Part shown: positions 32,849-45,100 of the stretch, piece after piece
Layout of the letters: each line of letters opens with the position of its first letter
Numbering within the stretch: the first letter of the stretch is position 1
Assembly (NCBI GenBank): GCA_029851415.1
Contig: CM056742.1
Span: 148,185,121-148,249,120, forward strand
Source of the DNA: Eretmocerus hayati
Lineage: Eukaryota > Arthropoda > Insecta > Hymenoptera > Aphelinidae
Direction: 5' to 3'
Length of the DNA stretch: 64,000 bases
Position numbers and translations under genes: made by a program
Notes under the pieces: generated by a model
Databases searched by the model: none
What the model saw: the letters and a program-made list of their open reading frames with translations, nothing else
What the model was told of the DNA's origin: nothing

Positions 32849-35800
32849 TATAGCAGTAGTGTGCTAAAGCTCCAAGCGTCCAATCGAGAGAAAAGTACTA
32901 ACTACGTTACACATGCCTCGATAAACTTTCGCCTCTTCACCATATATCTGTATTGGGTATTATATTGGGTACTCAACCCCCAACTCCTAACAGACAAAAT
33001 TCTCTCTATATATACGAGTAGGTAACCGTTAAAATGTCCACGCTCGGCGATTATCAGAAACAATGAAGCAGCTCTCTCGTCGAGAGTCACACATTCCATT
33101 TGCGGAAAAGTGACTACTTACACTCGAAACTGCTGATACGCGATTGTACATTAGAGAACAGCTCGGAGAACAGAAAAAGAACCCGTATCTACATTTGCAA
33201 CAAAAGGAGCGCAAGGAAAGTAAAGGAGATAATAGGAGAATCAGAGGACGAGAGTGGAATGAAGTATTACAGGTTATGCTATAAGGCATGGCAAAGCAGC
33301 ACATCGTATCTCTGCAAGGTTTTCCAATATAACTGCATGGTCGTGTCGTCGTCGTCGTCGTTGGCCGGCAATATCATCGTACTAACTGCAGTATGAGTAC
33401 TTAGACTCTGCTGCTGCAGAAAATGTGTATATAAAGTCAAGAGAAGCGTTTCGCAATGCGAATTAGAAAGCTGTCGAGGCCGCGCGACTTCGTTCGTCGT
33501 GTTCACTGTATATAGTCTGGCCTAATATGCTAGCCGTTCTCTATACTACTGCCACATTCGATTCCTCTGTGTATTAACTATATGCCAAGATGCATCTGAT
33601 TATCTAACGTTCTGACATGTGTAGGTGTGCAGAAGCTTGTCTGTGTAAATATAAGCCAAAGCTTTCGAGAGTTGTATCGATGTCACAGGAGACCGTGTGA
33701 TTGCATGCGCATTTACGAACTTGTCTTCTGTCTATCTCGACTGCATAGTGCAGTTTCATGCCTATCCGAGCGAACCAATTGATTTATTTTTCGCGCCAAG
33801 ATCTGGAATATAGCTTGCAAAAACAGGTTTGTTTCATCGTCGCTGATGCATTCACTTGCACGAATTACACGGATAAGCATGCAGCTGCGATAGTTTGTAT
33901 GGTTTCGTTACATTGCACGTACATACCTTCTTTGTTGCGATCTCTGAGAAAAGAGTCTCGAGTCTTGAGCATAATTGTACTAGATAAACAAGAACACGAT
34001 GGTGTAATTATGGGTATGTGTGCGTGGAGGTACAAAGTTTAAGATAAATTGGATATCTCAGAGTGCAATTTAGCTCGTTTTGTTTCGATTTGTATTGCGT
34101 CCGGCTCTATGAAAGAACGATAGGAAAGTTCGACAGGTTTTTCGTAAGCAGTACAACAGTATTCAAGAAGGAATTTTTGATAATTTGTCACGATTGACTT
34201 GTCATTGACTTGTGCTTGCACCGCGAGTTGCATCGAGTGTTCAGATCCTGGGTAAACCTGGAAACCTAGATTTTCCCAGAATAATCTTTCCACGCTATAG
34301 GGATTAGACATAGTTGTAGGGTTGTCTGCACAAAGGCGTAAAATGGCTACCGTTGAATCTAGATTCAGCATTGGCAGGGATAAGGCTATTGTATTATTCG
34401 AGTCATCGTTCACTCAGTCTGACACGAAACAATTATGCTTGAACCAGGTCTACTCACTCTTGCGTTTGAAGGATGACCAATGACTGAGAAGAGTAAAAAA
34501 CACAATATTATGAACACGGCCCTATGCACCTAATGCTAAATCTAGATCTGACGGCGGCCATCTTTGTGTAATAAACGCCACAACCCGACAAGTATGTCCA
34601 ATCCCTATAGGAACCAAGTTGCTCGCACTCAAGAAGAGTTCAGAGTCTCTTGGATGCTTGTAGTTCTTATCTGATGGCTTTTCCAGAGTCAGATGCATAT
34701 TCTGGGCAGTTTTTGAGAACTTTCCAAAGTTTGGACAACTTGAAAACTAGAGATTTTAATGGTGTGAGAACTTGAGTAAAATTTGCAACTCATTTCCTGA
34801 CCGATTCATATAAAAGGCATTCTTGAATTTTCATTCAACGATCATGGGATAATATTTTCACACAAAATCCCAACAAGTATCATTTGTCTTTGAAATATCG
34901 TAACCATTTTTTGCTGTATCGTTTTTATTATCCTTTGGTTAGTGCATCTGGGGCTTCATCAAAAATAATCCGATTGCCAAGTAGTCCTTGAAAAAATTCG
35001 CAATTTCCTGAAAAAACTGCGCAAATTTTTGTGAGTTCATCCGGTTGTCCCGAATATTTTTCTCTAATCACCAGCCTCTGTATTTTTGTAATGTTATTCG
35101 GTTTTCGTAATTGATGTAAACATCTGATTAAATTTCAGCAACTTTTATCATTTCATATTTGTTAGAAGGTAATATCCAAATCATCGTAATGTGTTTTTTC
35201 TCCCGTAAGGATTTGGTCATATCCAAGACCCCACAACTCTTTGATTTCAGGCAAATCGTACTATTATACCCGGAGAATTCATTTCATTGACACTGAAGTC
35301 GTTGAAAAAGTATCAGCAGATTCAAGCAACAGCTAATCTGAATATCTGACATAACCCTCTTTCCGATATAAATCTGCTTCCTTCTATTCATGTATTACGC
35401 TGATGATCGGTAAGTCTGCAGCATAATATCGCCTTTGAATCCGTTCGAGTCTCTTACAGCACTCGGCTCAACAAATACACAAGCATCAACAATGCGATCA
35501 CTGCCATTGAAGCTGTTGCAACATCAGTCAAGACGATTACGAAAACATCGAAGAACAGAATCGCTTAGAAAAGCAAAACAACGGATGCAGCAGCAAAAGC
35601 AGTTTATACGAAATAGCCTTCAAAGCTTTTCAAAGTGTATCAATGCAAAAATGTGCTCACGGTATCGCGAACCTGTCGCAAGCGCCGCACTTTGCACTGC
35701 GTAAACTGCACGTGCAGGAAGTACTTATAAGCCAGCAGCCAGAAAAAACAAAAAGACATCTTACGCAAGCATCATCGCGTAAAAGCCTCAAGCATCAGTG

Positions 35801-38087
35801 AGACTCAACGTCAACGAAGCGTGTACCGGGATTCGCGCAATGCGTTACGAATTACGTTTGCAAGCAGGATAACGGTTTGACAAGGAAGAGAGGGAGCAAT
35901 GGTCTCATTCACGAATAATTTCACTTTCACGGCCATGGCCGGGCCTCGATCGTCATTCGCAATAAATTTAAACACTTGTAACGTGATTTGTCAAACGTAA
36001 GTGTCGTCGTGATCAGGTGCGTTGAAAAAATGATGAAAAGATAATTTTGCTGAAAAGGGTATTTGAGAATTATGAGACTGGTTTTACATGAAAGAGTGCA
36101 GGCCCGATGCTGATAATATTTTGGGACTCTATGGAAACTCTTGTGATTTTATCCAAAAATCATCTTTTCGGTACAAAATTCGTGTGCGTTTGAGAAACGC
36201 GCGAGGAACGGAGTTCCAGTACTGGCTCTGGTGTGATATATGTATTAAACGATTTGGAGAGATGAGAGAAAGGAACGATGAGCAATAATGATCTTCTTAC
36301 GCGGTTGATCAATCTATATAATCCTCAAATTTGACAGAGCTGTAACCAAGTTACGAGTTTTCCGGGACTCACTGACTCACTATAACCACACCCAAAGAGA
36401 TACATGGGAATGGGCCTTTGAGTGATTAAGATATTGAATAATAATTGCACCATTTTTTCTAGTTATATGCACCAGTCTCAAATAGAATTATGCGTTTTTG
36501 ACCGTGGGTAGACTTTACAGCAGTATATGGTAGGAGGCATGAGAGATAGTTAACAAATATGAGTCTCAATCAACACTTGATGGATTCCTAAAAAAGCATC
36601 AAAACCAAGGAAATAAGAAACATTTTATTGGAATTCACTCGTCATTGGTACTAATTCCTCATATGATCCAATGAATTTGTGTACTAACTGAGTGAAGAAG
36701 AAAGAAAGAAATATATCATTTATTGAGACTTCACACTTTGCCCCGCGAATATACAGATAACTCTCCTGAATAAATTGAGGCTTTCGACGATGAATGTATA
36801 TTTTGGAGAAATTCAAATTGGGATGCTTCCCCCCAGTCTCTCATCACTGAGTTCATTTTAATTGAAGCCCTCAAAAGTTGAACAGAATCTATGTGAATTC
36901 ACCAATCAAGTAAAAGGATACAACTCACCTTGATGACTGAACAAACTAGTGGGGACCTGTGACTCTTGTCTTAAGTTCTTGACTGAACAGATGATCTTAT
37001 TCGACACCTCACTTCATTATATGAAGTGATTTTCCTTGACTAGTTCTTGCTCTATTTGAGGAAATCGGAGGATCTTTGGTGTTGTTTCCTGTTCATATTC
37101 CAATAATATAGAATTAAATGAATATTGGAAGTATGTCAATGAAGAGAATGTCTAGCCACACATGTAGAGTGAAAGTAATGATACGCGTAACTCACATTGA
37201 CACTTTCAGTAAGATGGTTGAAGGTCGTAACTAGCTTCTCATGATTTTATGCAAGTACATGCTTACTGGCTGGAGTCAGAAAGAGTATCATATTCATTAG
37301 TGGGATCACATTCGCCTAAAAACTAGACAGTTTTCTCGATTGACCTGGTGATGGGGTTTGACAACAAGTATTTGTTATTGTTGTATTGTCTTGAACAATA
37401 CTTTAACCAATGCGTCACAATCCTTCGCTACATTTTGATCCATTTTGTGGGGATTTAAACAGATATTTGACATGTTGAAGTGAGAATAAGTAGTGTCATG
37501 TGCCACGTCAGTGGTGGCAAAAATAACCAATATTTTGATTAGAGATTCCATCATCAGGAATGTTATGGTTGCTGCAACGTGACACTTTTCACAGCAAAGA
37601 TCCAGAAGAGATAGATATCATGGTATTGAATACACTTTGAGAAAATGAGGCAGAAGGGATCGTGCAAAATCCTAATTTTCTGGCGTCAGGATTTTAATTT
37701 TAAGGATGTGGCAAAGCGTAAAAACCTTTATGATTCGCGTTAATGAGCCCGCACCACAAACATGAGAGTCGAATTATTGTCACCACCAAACACTCGTGAA
37801 TTCTTGTAATTTGCTGAGAATGCAGCGAGAGGTTAGTTGACAGTTCCTTAGAGCGATAACATGTTGTGATGCAACAACAACAAGACTCGTCTCTGCTCGC
37901 CTCTTCGCCCGATCCATCTTCTGTGGGTGGTTTTATTATAGAATCCCCATCATTGTCATTATTTGATTCCCTCGCTCGTTCACTTGGATCATCCTTCGCA
38001 TGTACATACGATTTTATGCATAAAATCAAGTGGACGAATTTGCTTACACAGTAGACGAGTTGTCTGCTGCCCATACAGTATACATGT

Positions 38088-38189
38088 ATACCATGTGACC
38101 ACGATATTTTGGACAAAATTTGGAGGTTATTCCCATGCCCTGCACCTGCGAATGTATGTTCTGTCCAAAATATCGTGGTCACATGGTAT
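38088..38189. repeat. Perfect 28-base-arm hairpin
   Basis: ATACCATGTGACCACGATAT and the next eight bases (38088-38115) are matched without mismatch by the reverse complement at 38162-38189. A 46-base spacer separates the arms. It would form a 102-base stem-loop on either strand. It also explains the repeated motifs inside the long minus-strand open frame across 37700-38236. Confidence 0.8.
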
Positions 38190-38343
38190 CTTAGCTCGCG
38201 GCACATATGCTGCAATCTCTGATGCTGCCACAGCATGCGACAAGCCTATCTATCCAAATGTATACCTATATCTATCGCGTGACGATTTTTCGTCACAAGA
38301 TGGCGGTTAAAGCATGTCGGTCACGTGATCACTCGGCGATTTT

Positions 38344-38662
38344 AGGTTTATTCGATTATGCGGGTCGGAGCGCTCCGACCGCTCGGATCGGTCCGGTCTC
38401 GTCCATCACCGAACGCACGTTCGGACAAAGTTCGCTCGGAGCGCTCCGAACGCTCCGTCTAAGACAGATTTCTAGCCGGGGAGAGGGGAGACAGCCTGTT
38501 TCTAATGCTGTGGACGATTCCTCCCCTCTCCTCGGCTGAAAATCTTGGACGGAGCGTTCGGAGCGCTCCGAGCGAACTTTTGTCCGAACGCGCGTTCGGT
38601 GATGGACGAGACCGGACCGATCCGAGCGCTCGGAGCGCTCCGACCCGCATTCGAATAAACCT
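38344..38662. mobile_element. CpG-rich palindromic element
   Basis: The ends AGGTTTATTCGA and TCGAATAAACCT are exact reverse complements, and the 319 bases fold back around about 38500. The arms are full of CGGAGCGCTCCGA words, giving smaller palindromes nested in the large one. The central loop contains GGGGAGAGGGGA paired with TCCCCTCTCCTC. Its composition is far richer in G and C than the surroundings. It has no coding capacity. The target duplication is not resolved. Confidence 0.75.
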
Positions 38663-39958
38663 GTTACTCCTCACCTGACGGCGGGAAAGGAACTCCGTTC
38701 CAAAAACATTATTGGGATTGAATTCAGAGTGAAAACATACAAAACAGGAAAACCCCACATGTGTTTCAAATGTGTAGTTACCAAGATGTTGGAGAATAAC
38801 TTTTGCAAAAGAGAAGCTTTAGAAGATGCTTACTTTTCTCTTATTGTAACGTCAAAAAGTTATGTCAGACCTCTTCAAACTTATCACATTTTGGATTTTT
38901 TTTTAATTTACGAGAAAAATTCATGTCTAGCTATATGTAATACAGTTTGACAGGAAATTGAAACTTGGCGGGAAGGAATCATTGTCATCTATGGAAATCC
39001 AGAGACTGATCAGTGATGGCTGGTTTCACTTTAATTGCAGTAAGCCAGTAAATGGGAAAACTCATATTCGTGAACAAGAGTTGACTACCAATCGTGTTCC
39101 GAGAGAGTTGACGCTCTTGCACGACTTCGATTAATCACGTGCGAATTGATATTAGGATATAAGATGAGTGGTGGACGAGACTGTTTTACAGCGGAGTCGA
39201 TCCTTTCTCGATTTTTCTAATAGTGAATCTCTCATCTGATATCATGATGTGTGCGACGTGAAGCTCATTCATAATTACTGAGATGTCTCTTTGCCTCGCT
39301 GACTCGCCTCATTATAAAACCACATCACGCTCATTTGCAAGATGTGAAATAAACCACGGAAACACTCGTTTTGATGAACCCTGGCGATATTTGGATAGAA
39401 GCTCTCACTAAGAAACATTTTAATATCAATTGAATGGATTTAGAATCTCTCCAGAGGTAGCAATTTTCCATCACTTCGGGCACTTGTTATCACTCAATAA
39501 AAAGTAATTGCCACTCATGATTTGATCGATAAGCTCATACTCACTTATGTATCCGTCCAACTCTCATTCCAATCTTCAGAAAAGACAGCGTAATGAGAAA
39601 ATCAATAGCGCTAGAAATCTATAAAGGTTCATCGCACTCGGCACACTCATCGTGTAATGAAACGTGTGTGGTGATCATAAAATATATATAGCCTCCTGCG
39701 ACTAAAAGATACGTTTTCTCTTCTATTCTTGTATGACCTGTACGGCTGTAAATATTCTTTGATCTGTCGCAATACATGTCCGTAATTGGGCGTAAATCAT
39801 TTTTCAAAGAAATTGTAAGGTGGATGTACTGGGATTGTTGGTGAATAATTTTCTGCCTATTATAACAAATGACATTCACACAATCCGAACGAAGAACTTT
39901 CGTACTTCTCGAATACAGCCAGACACATAGTTTTCCACGAAGTTGTCACTGATTCTTA

Positions 39959-40286
39959 CCAGGAGAGGTCATCACATCCCGATCACGGATTTGGCTGAAA
40001 CATTGGGAATGGTCTTCTTTTAGTGCCGAAAGATGAAACCCAAAATTATAGACCCTAACGCTCAAGCGTTTCCGAGCTACAGCCAAGAACATTAGCATTG
40101 CCCATATAGGCCCGTGTTAAAAATCATACATTTAAGTATACCTGCAATGCTAATGTCCGTGGCTGTAGCTCAGAAACGCTTGAGCGTTAGGGTCTATAAT
40201 TTTGGGTTTCATTTTTTGGCACTAAAAGAAGACCATTCCCAAAGTGTCAGCCAAATCCGTGATCCGGATGTGATGACCTCTCCTGG
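39959..40286. mobile_element. Palindromic MITE, copy E of six (TTA target duplication)
   Basis: It begins CCAGGAGAGGTCATCACATC and ends with GATGTGATGACCTCTCCTGG. TTA (39956-39958 and 40287-40289) flanks it, and it is 328 bases long. The arms match closely over most of their length, including CCTAACGCTCAAGCGTTTC and its mirror GAAACGCTTGAGCGTTAGG. This is the best-preserved hairpin of the family, along with copy D. Confidence 0.88.
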
Positions 40287-40989
40287 TTAGTTAAGGTTAG
40301 TATCAGTCTGACCAGAGAAGGTTATGACTTTTAGAACCTCAATCTTGTTCAAAGTTAGTTTACAGTAATTTCTATGAACAATAAGAACCCAGCATTTATT
40401 CATTTCATGAGTTTCCTGACCGGAGATACAATCAAAAACTTTTCCATTCCAAGTAACCATATAAACACATATGACTTTTTACAAGAGCTTATGGGCAAGA
40501 ATGAGTTCGAGGATGAGTCTTTAGGACCTATCTCCGTCTAGGATGTCCATTGGACTGAATAGTTTTGGATTTTCCTTATCCTGTATGGTAAAGAACACTT
40601 TAAAGAATTGGAAGATTGGGAGTGGATCTAAAACCTTTTGAACCAATAATACCGATATTGAGAATGAAACCAAATGGCGCTGTAACAAAAGCCCGAACAA
40701 TTATATTACCAAGAACTAAATGATATCGATGATTGAATTGCTAGTATTAGAATAGAATGAAATAGAATTTTGGCTCATGTTGGCATTAATGATGAAAGAA
40801 AGTCCAGAGTTACTAGCTGGATCAATCCTATTGAGTTTGTCTCACACACATGACATTTCTGCACAGTGACACATATCTAGACCAATCCGATTGAGTTGAT
40901 TTTCACCTGACATTTCTGCACAGTGACACAACATGTGAAACGTTTGATTGAGTCAAAGTGGGAGGAGCAACAAATCGCGCGAAGAACTT

Positions 40990-41260
40990 GTTGCTTAGGG
41001 GTTTGAAACCTCAGCGCGAGGCTGATGCCGCATCAGGTCGCGGAAACGAAGGGAGCGGATAGAAACAGAGATAGAGTTCGCACGGGGCGACGGGGCGCCA
41101 GAAGGGCCGTTCCGCGCCATCATGGGCTCACTCTCGCAGTTCAGTATTGATCCACCACCACCATCACGGGTTCGTCGTCGTCGGCGGGGCGTCACGGCTC
41201 TCTCTCGGGTTCTCTTTCTGCCCTGTTATATTCTCTATTTACGGGTGCATGCATGTTATG
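40990..41260 (+). promoter_or_regulatory. GC/CpG-rich island inside the long intron
   Basis: This block stands out from AT-rich surroundings, with CGCGCGA-, GGGGCGACGGGGCGCC- and CGTCGTCGTCGGCGGGGCG-type words. An ATG in good context (CATCATGGG, 41122) opens MGSLSQFSIDPPPPSRVRRRR. It could be an alternative promoter with a first exon, or an enhancer. No convincing donor is seen after the frame, so I do not call a gene. Confidence 0.3.
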
Positions 41261-42082
41261 CGCATACGTGTTGTCGTCGCTCCCACAAGCTTACCCTGTA
41301 CAACCCTCTGTGTATATCTATAAATTCAACACCGTAACATTTTTTTATATCGAATACAGGCCACCAATTTTGTAGCTTTGCACGAGACGAGAAGCCCCAA
41401 AGCCGACTCTCGTGAAAATTGACAAATCGCCTCGGGGTGCACTCGCTCAACTTTTCTCTTCTCGAGCGGCAATTTTTTTATTTTTCTGCCGTCTTGGCAT
41501 GCAGCCGTGCGAATCTCTGCAACTTGGAAGATTCACTTGGCTCTCTTCGGGGTTGGTGCAAAGCTTTCTGGAGATGTTGAGAAATGGCCTCATTTTCTGC
41601 GGATGGATAGAGAAGATGAGAGTTTGCGTCGACTTTTTGTGGTCGATGAGGAATGATGGTTTTGATGTCGATCTGAGTTTTGTGCAGCTGGGATAGTGTC
41701 TTATATTGTGAGGGGGGTGGCCCTAAGGGGTTCCATGCAGGCTTCATATCATATGTGTCTATGCATGCGTGCTACGAGATTAGAGTGGGGTATGCCTTTG
41801 GGAACTCATTTGCCTTGTGTTACGCGGTCAGTCTGATGCGTGATAATGGATCTGATACGCGTTTGGGCATCAGGGGGGAAAGACGATTCCGAGCCCTCTT
41901 CAACTTGAATAGTTGGGCGCTCTTCGCTTCTTGTAATATGAACGCCTGTCCCCCATGTCTTTCCAATAAAAGTGATTGATGGTGAATTTTTGGGACCCCT
42001 TTTGAAACTAAGATCGATCAACTCCACAGTTCTGATACATGCTATTACAATGATAGTATTTGTAAGAGTTTTATGGTGCATG

Positions 42083-42117
42083 AATTACAATTTTCTCATT
42101 TTTTGTTTCAGGTAAGA
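42083..42117 (+). promoter_or_regulatory. Recursive splice (ratchet) site 1
   Basis: A pyrimidine-rich tract, TTTTCTCATTTTTTGTTTCAG, is followed without any exon by GTAAGAC (junction 42111/42112). An acceptor fused to a donor is the consensus form of insect recursive splice sites. It lies about 17.0 kb into the intron that begins at 25082, on the same strand. A further donor, GTGAGT, lies at 42158, so 42112-42157 could act as a 46-base cryptic exon. Confidence 0.7.
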
Positions 42118-45100
42118 CTGGAAATCCGCTTGCTAAAATGCAATATTTTCCTGATTAGTGAGTATAATTTATGATACATATCGCACATTCTCACAGCCTT
42201 TTAACACTCATCGTCATCAGTCGGCTTCAAACCAAATGAATACAAGTCCATCTTGAGTTACTGAAGAGTCGTTTCCTGCTCAGAAAACTCTAATTTCTTT
42301 CCAATAGCGGTGTTATCAAATCTCGGTTCGTCGTGTCTATTTTTGACGCAATGCCTTTTGGAGGTTCTCATATGATGTATGAAGATTAATATCGAAGCTA
42401 GTTCTTGAGCTCCAAAGCGAATCCAAGATGATTCTATGACATCAAAGGAGAAGTAGTCATGGACAAAGACCATCTATCTATCAAGACTATCTATCTATCT
42501 GAATACTAGCTCAAAAACGTTTCCAATTATTTGGTCTGGAACTGCCCTTTTTATGCAAGCTTGGGCTCGCATGGAAGTTTGGCACTGTCAAATCTCTTAC
42601 TAAAGAACTAAAATCGAATCATCTGGAAGACTTATTCAAAGATTCGAATTTCAAAATGTGTACAAGCCAAGAATAAAGAGTCAACGACCGACCCTCTCTC
42701 AATTTGGGTCAAAAATTTTGACTCCATATAAATCGCTGATCCCAACAACTTTCGCATGCCTCCTGAAAAGGTCAGCATATAATACTCGGGATCGCTACTT
42801 GTGCGTTGCGTTGCCAATTACCTCTTCGTCATGCGACAAAGGCGTCGGGTTGCGCAAAATCCCAGCTGTCCACGACGGGTCGGGGCACACATTATATAGC
42901 CTACGCCCATGGAGCGCAGCTTCGAGTTACGATAGCAACACACGTGTATGATCAGACCCTGTGCAAAACGACGACGTGGTCTAGCTGGTTTGCTCCCGGC
43001 TGTTACGGTATATATGATGTTGCTTTTGCTGCACTACCAACAACTTCATGTGAGCAGTTTGCCTGGAATGAATTGAAAATATTGAGATTTTTTATGCTAT
43101 CTTGAGTTTGGCAAAGCAGCTGAAATTGATCCAAAAATTTATTGATTAGTACTCTGATCAACAAAGTTAGTTAGTCTGCGAAACCAACGAACCGTGGTAG
43201 AGATTCCATGTTAAGTAATTCATACAGGTTGATCACACAGACTGAAATGAGACAAAAGGCCTCCAATCTTCAAACTTATTAACCTTCAGTATTGCCTTGA
43301 CCAAGGAAGTACATCAGAGCAGTGGAATCATTATATCCACATGAAACTACCAGCTATCAGGATCCAGGGATTCTCAAACCAAAAAGTTGTTTCCCATGAA
43401 TCTACCCATAATGATCTTTCCGAAAGTCTTTATAAACTGTTCAAGTACCCATGGTCTTATCATCCTTATGAATGTGGCATTCAAAGGTGCCAAGTGGTCG
43501 CATGCATGTGTATTCACGAGAGTTACCCAGAAAAACAAAAAGTAGAAAAGTTCACGTGTCTCAATTAAAAGCAAGGATTGCTCGAGAAAAAGGCTGCAGT
43601 CAATCTACTATAGAACCCTCATAGAAGAGCAACATTGCCATGGTTGGCTGGTGCAAAGAATGTCTTGCAGGAATTCTTGATGCCGTTGGCAATGATTAAT
43701 TACAACGAGTAATGCGCGAGATTCATATACCTCTTTTGCTTGCTCGCGTTGTAATACGTATCACGCACGCTACGACGAGCGCCCTCACTAAACTTGCGAA
43801 ATGCTCATGAATTCATGCCAAGACTCGCGAGGGTGGATTCCTTTCATACGAGCATTTTCCTATGGACTTTGCGTTCCTACACTAACTCGAGGAAATTTGG
43901 CTCTCTAATTACGCATTTTGTGGTTAAATACATAACGGAATGTCTCATGCAGCGTGTGTTGATGATTGCTCTGACAAGTTTTCAGGAGTAAGGTTGATGT
44001 ATAGTGATAATACTCATTTGGAGTTTTATGAAAAAAATGTCAGCTCATTGGAAGATGCTTTCCTTCTCTTCACGAAGTGTCATTCTTCTTCTTTCTTATC
44101 CATTTCTCATAAATTCAAGGCTCAACTTTTGTTCGTTTAAATTTTGCAAAGCATGAAGGTTTTGAACTGCAACTTGAGGAAAAATAAGCTATTTAGTATA
44201 CATCATGTCGGACGAGTCGCACGCATAGATGACTCCTCTAGCTTCGTTGTTTTGTAAGAGATCTCTAACGACATCAAATTACTTATCCTAAAATCGTCGG
44301 TAATCTTCGTTTCACATATGAATTACATGCATCAATTACAAGAATATTTGAATTTTGCATTCATGTTACATGCCCATTGGACTACGCCTCAAATCGTAGA
44401 ATTATTTGATTCTAATCTTAAACCTATTTTCATACCCGCGCTCGTACCCGCGTGCCTAAATAATATTCATGTATACGATCCTTTGTATTAGGCATAAATC
44501 AGAACAAATTAGAAAATCCAATTGGTATTGCATCACAATCTAAACATTGTCTCTAAATTCCGGCATCATAAAAAATGGGGAGTATTGCTATCTATAGCCT
44601 GCATTCATAATAAATCATAAGTTGCATATACATACAACTTGAACATCTCTAATTCATCTAAAACCATTAGAAATATACTTTTTTAGACCTGCGTATGTTC
44701 TCCACCATAAGCTCATCTCACATTTATTAGTACAACTCTCCGACATCGAAATAGATGAGTTGAACGTTCCATAAATTTTGCAAAACCAAGATATTGAATA
44801 TCCAAGCAAGTTTTCGCGGCTTTAGGTATACATATTTACCTTACACATTTATCTTTTCATTCAGTCGTACATAAATTCGAAAGCTAATTTCAATCTCGTG
44901 CGTAATCTACCGCTCGATGCCTCCACCACTAATATGTGGTGGAAAAAGGTCAAATTCGCCTACTAATAGCTAGCGTAAAAAGGCGCATGCCATAGAAGAA
45001 AATTACCTCTTACTCGATTGCTGTGCTTCTGCTGCTGGTGGAGAATCGGGAGGCGTTATTCTAGCTTCACCTATACCGAGATTGTATGTTCCTTACATAA

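Larger units (their letters stand above)
25082..42111 (+). other. First segment of a very long intron (to the first ratchet point)
   Basis: This is about 17 kb of AT-rich sequence from the GTAAAA donor to the zero-length junction at 42111/42112. It contains microsatellites, an inverted-repeat element (26857-27041), two palindromes at 38 kb, copy E and a GC island at 41 kb. The many short open frames on both strands show no conserved domain or splice support. Confidence 0.55.

Noticed and set aside
37700..38236. 178-codon minus-strand open frame
   Set aside because: It crosses the perfect hairpin at 38088-38189. The repeated motifs in its translation are explained by the hairpin arms, and no family or codon signature is visible.
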